A stretch of DNA of 34,494 nt from Candidatus Peregrinibacteria bacterium. Its GTDB lineage: Bacteria > Patescibacteriota > Gracilibacteria > Peribacterales > Peribacteraceae. This document shows positions 30,106 through 34,494 of the stretch, in pieces. The notes beneath the pieces are model-generated. The model was not told the DNA's origin. It made no database searches and was given only the letters and a program-made list of their open reading frames with translations. Position numbers and translations under genes: made by a program. Positions within the stretch are counted from its first letter, which is position 1, and every line of letters begins with the position of its first letter. The stretch covers positions 1-34,494 of the forward strand of contig JABGQH010000007.1 in the NCBI GenBank assembly GCA_018648865.1, given 5' to 3'.

Positions 30106-33100
30106 TTAAGTTCCACAAGAATAGGCCCGGTTTCAATCTAATAGAGATGATGCTATATACGCTTCTAACTGGAGCAATAATGGCTGGGCTAATGCAATCA
30201 ATGCTTATGGTTTTAGAGCATGATGAAGTTACGTCTTCTAGGGAAGCTGTTCAACAGGAGCTTAGAGTTGTTTTAGACAGGATAGTACATGATATAAATG
30301 AGGCTTCATCTGTAGATGAAGGTGTTCTGACAATATTAAATGACAACGAAGGATCAATAGCTTTGGAATTTAAAGAAGCTGAAAGAAATCCAACAGCATA
30401 TAAAATGGAGGATTCAGCTATAAAAGTATGGATAGGAGCAGGACCATGGGCAAGGATTACAAGTGAAGATGTAGAGATTGAAAGATTACTTTTCTCTAAA
30501 AAAACAGATTCCATTTTTGCAACAGCAATAAGCGTGTCGATAATTGGATCGGATACATTTAGTGATAGCGGAAATATAAGTAAAAAGTCAGTGACAGTTA
30601 AAGATATGGCATCAGTAAGAGAAAAATTTTCAGCAATTGATCCTAGATCTATATTCGGTCAGGAATATTTTAGTAGCGAAGCAATTATTGGTATTCCAAA
30701 TTCATCGGTGAGTTCTAGCTCTTCGTCTAGTGCAATTTCATCATCATCATCTTACTATTCCTCATCTGCGGCTGTATCAGTATGTGGAAATGGAGAAATT
30801 GAATTAGGTGAAGAATGTGACGATGGGAATGTTGTAAATGGCGATTCATGTTCATCTGACTGTTTAAGGGAAACAGTGACTGTAGATTCACAATATTGTC
30901 CTGCAAATGCTGCTTGTGATAACCATCCAGGTCCATCAGGAGGATATTGTCCGCCGGTTTCACTTGATTGTGCTACTCCAAATGATGATTGGGATTGTAA
31001 TTGGGAATGCCCGCATGATCCATTGGATGCAGGGGCATATGATCGCTGTATTTATGCATATCAATGTGCATGTGATAAAGGGGTAGGGCAAAATATCGAT
31101 GTAACTGACTACATGAATTGTTACGATAGCCACAGGGCTAGTTATCCAGGTACAAATCCTTCTGTTAGTTATTCTGAATGTAGTAGTTTTTGTGTGCCAG
31201 ATTCTTTATGCGGAAATGGTTCTTTAGACGGAGGAGAAGAATGTGATACAGGTGGCAATTCAGCAACATGTGATAGTGATTGCACTGCACCTTCTTGTGG
31301 GGACGGGTTAACTAATCCTCTTGCAGGAGAGGATTGTGATGATGCAAATATTATCGCTGGAGATGGATGTGATCTATGTGAACAAGAAGGATATTGTTGC
31401 ACTTATGGTACGTATACTTGTGCAGTAGGTGTTAGCGGAGACTGTACAGCAGGCGATCAAGAATTCTTTGGAGATGGAGGAGGATCTAATTCTTCTTCCT
31501 CTTATTCAGATTCCTCTTATTCAAATTCTTCTTATCCAGCTGGGTCTAATGATTGTGATTATTATTGCAGTGCCTGGTGCGGGAATGGATACATAGATGC
31601 TGGCGAAGAATGTGATGACGGAAACTATAATTACGGCGATGGGTGTTCTTACGATTGTACTCTTGAGTACTGCTGCGATACTCAGTCCCATTCTTGTGCA
31701 CTGTGGACTTCAGAATGTGATTATTATGATACGTACGATAATCAATCTGATTGTGATAATTCTTGTGCCTCATGTGGAGACGGGGTTACAGCTGGTTACG
31801 AAGAATGTGATGATGGGGGAAGTAATTCTGACTCAACTCCAGATGCATGTAGAACATCATGTGAAAATGCAGACTGTGGAGACAGTGTTGTAGATACAGG
31901 AGAATCCTGTGACACAGGTGGTAATTCAGCAACCTGTGATAGTGATTGCACTGCACCTGTTTGTGGAGATGGTATAAGAAACTATCCTGCAGGAGAGGAA
32001 TGTGACGATGGAAATGGTGATTCTGGTGATGGATGTTATTTATGCCAAAATGAAGGATATTGTTGCGAACTAGGTGTATACACTTGCGATTTTGGAATTA
32101 GTGGAGATTGCACAGCCGGTAATGAGGAATTCTATGAAGGAGAAGTATATTACTGTGCTTCTTATTGTACTGCTTGGTGTGGGAATGGTTATCTAGATGC
32201 TGGTGAAGAATGTGACGATGGAAACTATGATGATTGGGATGAATGCTCTTCTGATTGCAAAAATAATGTTTATTGTTGTGAAGATAATTATGGGTGCTGG
32301 GAAGATCCAACACCTCCTGATTATTGTGATAATGGATATTCTGATTTAGCGACTTGTAACTCTAGTTGTTCTATATGTGGTGATGGAATAAAGGCTGAAG
32401 GTGAAGAATGTGACGATGGAAACTATGATGATGGAGATGGTTGCTCCTATTATTGCTCTTTGGAATATTGCTGTGATGAACTTTCTCATTCATGCTCTGC
32501 AGGAGTAAGTGGATGTGATTATGAAAATATATATTCAACCCCTACATCTTGTGACATAGGTTGTGCATTTTGTGGAGATGGGGTTGTAGCTGGTTACGAA
32601 GAATGTGATGACGGAGGAAGTAATTCTGACTCAGTTCAAGATGCATGTAGAACATCATGTGAAAATGCAGACTGTGGAGATAGTGTTGTAGATACAGGTG
32701 AAACCTGCGATACAGGGGGTAATTCAGTAACCTGTGACAATGATTGTACAACTCCAGCTTGTGGCGATGGTGTAAGGAATTCTCCTGCAGGAGAGGAATG
32801 TGACGATGGAAACACTACAGACGGTGACGGATGTACTAGCTTATGCGAAGATGAAGGATACTGTCTTACTTATGGCGCATATACCTGCACAGCCAGTGTA
32901 AGTGATGATTGCATTGATGCTAACGAAGAATTTTTCGAAGATTATTGGGATTGCGAGTATGAAAGTTACGCATGGTGCGGCAATGGTTATACTGATACCG
33001 GTGCTGGAGAAGAATGCGATGATGGGAATTGGTACAATAATGATGGCTGTTCTAATTCATGTACTTTTGAATATTGTTGTAGAACTAATGGAACATGTGA

Positions 33101-33887
33101 TGCTGCTCTGCCAAGCACATGTGATAGCCCAGGTGAAATTTATTATTCTGGATACGATGCTGAAAATACTTGTACAACTGTATGTAATACGTGTGATGAT
33201 GGGATAGTAGATGCAGGAGAAGAGTGTGATGATGGAAATACTTCCAACACAGATGCATGTCTGAATACATGTATCTCTGCTACTTGTGGTGACGGATTTG
33301 TTAGAAGCGGCTCAGAAGAATGCGATGATGGGAATTCATACAACACAGATGCATGTCTGAATACATGTATCCCCGCAACATGTGGTGATGGGTTTGTTAG
33401 AAGCGGCTCAGAAGAGTGTGATGATGGGAATACTGTAGATGGTGATGGATGCTCTGATTGTACTTTGGATGTGTACTGTTGCGATGAAGCTTCTGCAAGT
33501 TGCCCTGGATCAAAAGTTGATCGTAGTACTTGTGCTAGTGGAATATATAATACAGATTCCACTATATGTGAATCACAGTGTGGGATTGTAGTCTCTGCAG
33601 ACTTCTGTCCTACTAATTCATGTTTTGGATATCCGGGGAACAGTAATTATTGTAGTAACCCAGTTAATTGTGGTGTTGTTGGACAAGCAGGATGGGATTG
33701 TAATTGGGACTGCAATGGTCTTGGTGCTTTAGATGATGGAAATTATGCGCGATGTATTGGAGCGTACAAGTGTGCTTGTATGATGGGAGGTGGCGATAGA
33801 AATGTTGCTGATTTCTTAAATTGTTACTCTTCTGGAAGTAATGATATGAGCTTATTGGAATCTTGTTTATCTGCTAATTGCACATAG
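30093..33887 (+). CDS. GspJ/PilW-like minor pilin fused to a giant Cys-rich repeat array
   Basis: 1264 residues, where GspJ/PilW proteins have 200-350. The leader MVRIIKFHKNRPG is cut after G13; FNLIEMMLYTLLTGAIMAG follows, then a GspJ-like domain (REAVQQELRVVLDRIVHDIN) to about 200. A Ser-rich linker (about 203-229) leads to roughly sixteen repeats of the type CGNGxxxxGEECDDGNxxxGDGCSxxC, the DUF4215/Myxococcus cysteine-rich repeat. Two copies of another Cys-rich domain (WDCNWxC, then RCIxAYxCAC) flank the array at about 262-370 and 1167-1264. It is probably exported to the pilus tip with many disulfides. It overlaps the previous gene and is followed after 33 bp by the third minor pilin. Confidence 0.92.
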   Translation: MVRIIKFHKNRPGFNLIEMMLYTLLTGAIMAGLMQSMLMVLEHDEVTSSREAVQQELRVVLDRIVHDINEASSVDEGVLTILNDNEGSIALEFKEAERNPTAYKMEDSAIKVWIGAGPWARITSEDVEIERLLFSKKTDSIFATAISVSIIGSDTFSDSGNISKKSVTVKDMASVREKFSAIDPRSIFGQEYFSSEAIIGIPNSSVSSSSSSSAISSSSSYYSSSAAVSVCGNGEIELGEECDDGNVVNGDSCSSDCLRETVTVDSQYCPANAACDNHPGPSGGYCPPVSLDCATPNDDWDCNWECPHDPLDAGAYDRCIYAYQCACDKGVGQNIDVTDYMNCYDSHRASYPGTNPSVSYSECSSFCVPDSLCGNGSLDGGEECDTGGNSATCDSDCTAPSCGDGLTNPLAGEDCDDANIIAGDGCDLCEQEGYCCTYGTYTCAVGVSGDCTAGDQEFFGDGGGSNSSSSYSDSSYSNSSYPAGSNDCDYYCSAWCGNGYIDAGEECDDGNYNYGDGCSYDCTLEYCCDTQSHSCALWTSECDYYDTYDNQSDCDNSCASCGDGVTAGYEECDDGGSNSDSTPDACRTSCENADCGDSVVDTGESCDTGGNSATCDSDCTAPVCGDGIRNYPAGEECDDGNGDSGDGCYLCQNEGYCCELGVYTCDFGISGDCTAGNEEFYEGEVYYCASYCTAWCGNGYLDAGEECDDGNYDDWDECSSDCKNNVYCCEDNYGCWEDPTPPDYCDNGYSDLATCNSSCSICGDGIKAEGEECDDGNYDDGDGCSYYCSLEYCCDELSHSCSAGVSGCDYENIYSTPTSCDIGCAFCGDGVVAGYEECDDGGSNSDSVQDACRTSCENADCGDSVVDTGETCDTGGNSVTCDNDCTTPACGDGVRNSPAGEECDDGNTTDGDGCTSLCEDEGYCLTYGAYTCTASVSDDCIDANEEFFEDYWDCEYESYAWCGNGYTDTGAGEECDDGNWYNNDGCSNSCTFEYCCRTNGTCDAALPSTCDSPGEIYYSGYDAENTCTTVCNTCDDGIVDAGEECDDGNTSNTDACLNTCISATCGDGFVRSGSEECDDGNSYNTDACLNTCIPATCGDGFVRSGSEECDDGNTVDGDGCSDCTLDVYCCDEASASCPGSKVDRSTCASGIYNTDSTICESQCGIVVSADFCPTNSCFGYPGNSNYCSNPVNCGVVGQAGWDCNWDCNGLGALDDGNYARCIGAYKCACMMGGGDRNVADFLNCYSSGSNDMSLLESCLSANCT
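30783..33470 (+). repeat. In-gene array of DUF4215-type repeats with higher-order periodicity
   Basis: The coding repeat (core GAATGTGATGATGGAAA and variants) occurs about sixteen times. Above this, a multi-repeat module starting at the CDTGGNS motif recurs at 31251, 31917 and 32715, giving long near-identical blocks such as 31796-31960 against 32590-32755. Near the end a 96-nt unit is tandemly duplicated (phase points 33225, 33321 and 33417). This shows growth by segmental duplication. Confidence 0.85.
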
Positions 33888-33920
33888 GATATTAACAATT
33901 TATTTAAGTATTTTTTTCCA

Positions 33921-34494
33921 TTGAACAGTATAGATAATTCTATTTACGCCCATAGGGAACGTCCTGGTATGACATTACTTGTATCTGTTTTGGTATTAGG
34001 GGCAGTAACCATTGTTGTTGGAGCAGGTATGGCTATTAGAGGTATAGAAGAAATAGATTTAAGCAAATCTACAGTTCAAACTGCAGAAACTTTGGCAATT
34101 GCAGACTCATGTTTAGACCATGCTTTAATAGAGTTAAAAAGAACACCATCTATTTTTACGGGGACAGTATTAAATGTAGGAGACGGACAATGTGAAGTTT
34201 CTGTGATTGGAACAGGGGACTATAGAACAGTGATATCAACTGGATCATTGCTTCAATGGACCAGAGAAATATATTCAGAAATTACATTATCTGGATCGTT
34301 TGTGATCCAAACAAAGTGGAGACATGGAACTCCAATATTCAATAGTTCATCAGCAATATCTTCTTCTACGCCCTCTTCAGATTCCTCATCAACATCCATC
34401 CCTTCATCAGATTCCTCTTCCTCTGAGCCATTGCCATCTTCTTCTCCACCTTCCTCTGACTCCTCTTCAACAATACCTTCCTCTTCTCCACCTT
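33921..34494 (+). CDS. GspK/PilX-like minor pilin with Ser/Pro-rich stalk (cut by window end)
   Basis: The third gene of the minor-pilin operon. There is no ATG far enough upstream; a TTG at 33921 gives a 16-residue leader ending RERPG, cut before MTLLVSVLVLGAVTIVVGAGM. The +5 position is Val, not Glu, as in GspK/PilX proteins, which lack this Glu. A pilin part (LAIADSCLDHALIELKR, typical PilX) continues to about residue 135. Then comes a Ser/Pro/Asp-rich stretch with repeated SSDSSS and PSSSPPSS units that stays open to the window edge. An unseen domain probably follows. ATT at 33891 is another possible start. Confidence 0.85.
   Translation, partial: MNSIDNSIYAHRERPGMTLLVSVLVLGAVTIVVGAGMAIRGIEEIDLSKSTVQTAETLAIADSCLDHALIELKRTPSIFTGTVLNVGDGQCEVSVIGTGDYRTVISTGSLLQWTREIYSEITLSGSFVIQTKWRHGTPIFNSSSAISSSTPSSDSSSTSIPSSDSSSSEPLPSSSPPSSDSSSTIPSSSPP

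Noticed and set aside
30783-33470. Regular repeats that could suggest a CRISPR array
   Set aside because: The repeats are in one long open frame and encode a Cys-patterned protein repeat; spacers are not unique.
1-34494. Recoding of UGA as in Gracilibacteria or Absconditabacteria
   Set aside because: Full-length genes such as the MFS gene and atpA end in TGA at the expected place, and no gene has an internal in-frame TGA.

Overview
The window looks like a chromosomal segment of an uncultivated bacterium of the Candidate Phyla Radiation (CPR/Patescibacteria), possibly near Peregrinibacteria or Gracilibacteria. That placement is an inference from gene content and style: AT-rich genes, type IV pilus genes with many prepilins, Ser-rich and Cys-rich surface proteins, and small orphan membrane proteins. 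The standard bacterial code is used, because UGA ends several full-length genes. No rRNA or tRNA gene was seen; there is one tmRNA gene.

Layout. 1-1472 is the 5' part of alaS (minus). 1731-3680 is a sigma-70 factor with an extra C-terminal domain. 3777-6891 holds a small membrane protein, archaeal-type PEP carboxylase and a divergent aspartate-type aminotransferase, which together would give PEP to oxaloacetate to aspartate. 6932-8120 holds a TPR protein and a small membrane protein, both with Shine-Dalgarno (SD) sites and terminators. 8313-11113 holds a lipoprotein, an MFS exporter and a Cys-containing protein. 11223-11763 is an ORF that looks frameshifted. 11808-12256 is ssrA (tmRNA, minus) with an unusually long tag. 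12567-13873 holds two tiny membrane proteins and a ferric-reductase-like membrane protein. 14230-21435 is a seven-gene V/A-type ATPase operon (A, B, E, a DUF2764-like protein, D, I, K) whose c-subunit carries a Na+-site signature. 21509-21901 is a DoxX-like protein. 22033-27605 holds a CheA-like kinase, pilC, pilB, a prepilin and a CheY-like regulator. 27617 to the window end holds another prepilin and a GspI-GspJ-GspK-like minor-pilin operon. Each minor pilin carries a very large C-terminal extension: a beta-propeller, a roughly 1000-residue Cys-rich repeat array, and a Ser/Pro stalk running off the window.

Two styles of gene expression are interleaved. Most AT-rich genes (alaS, rpoD, the MFS gene, pilB, doxX, cheA and the gene at 3777) have a -10 box only 6-11 nt before the ATG and no SD, which predicts leaderless mRNAs. 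The TPR gene, the three tiny membrane-protein genes and the ATPase operon have strong SD sites and U-tract terminators; where a promoter can be read (TPR, 7842, 12567) it lies far enough upstream to give a real leader. Their codon use also differs, which suggests separate origin or regulation.

The most interesting system is the pilus tip. Three consecutive minor pilins, in the classical I-J-K order that forms the tip complex of type II secretion and type IV pili, are each fused to a different surface or adhesion-like module. Nearby are the assembly ATPase, the platform protein and chemosensory-type signalling proteins. In a probable episymbiont this could be a multi-headed host- or surface-recognition tip.
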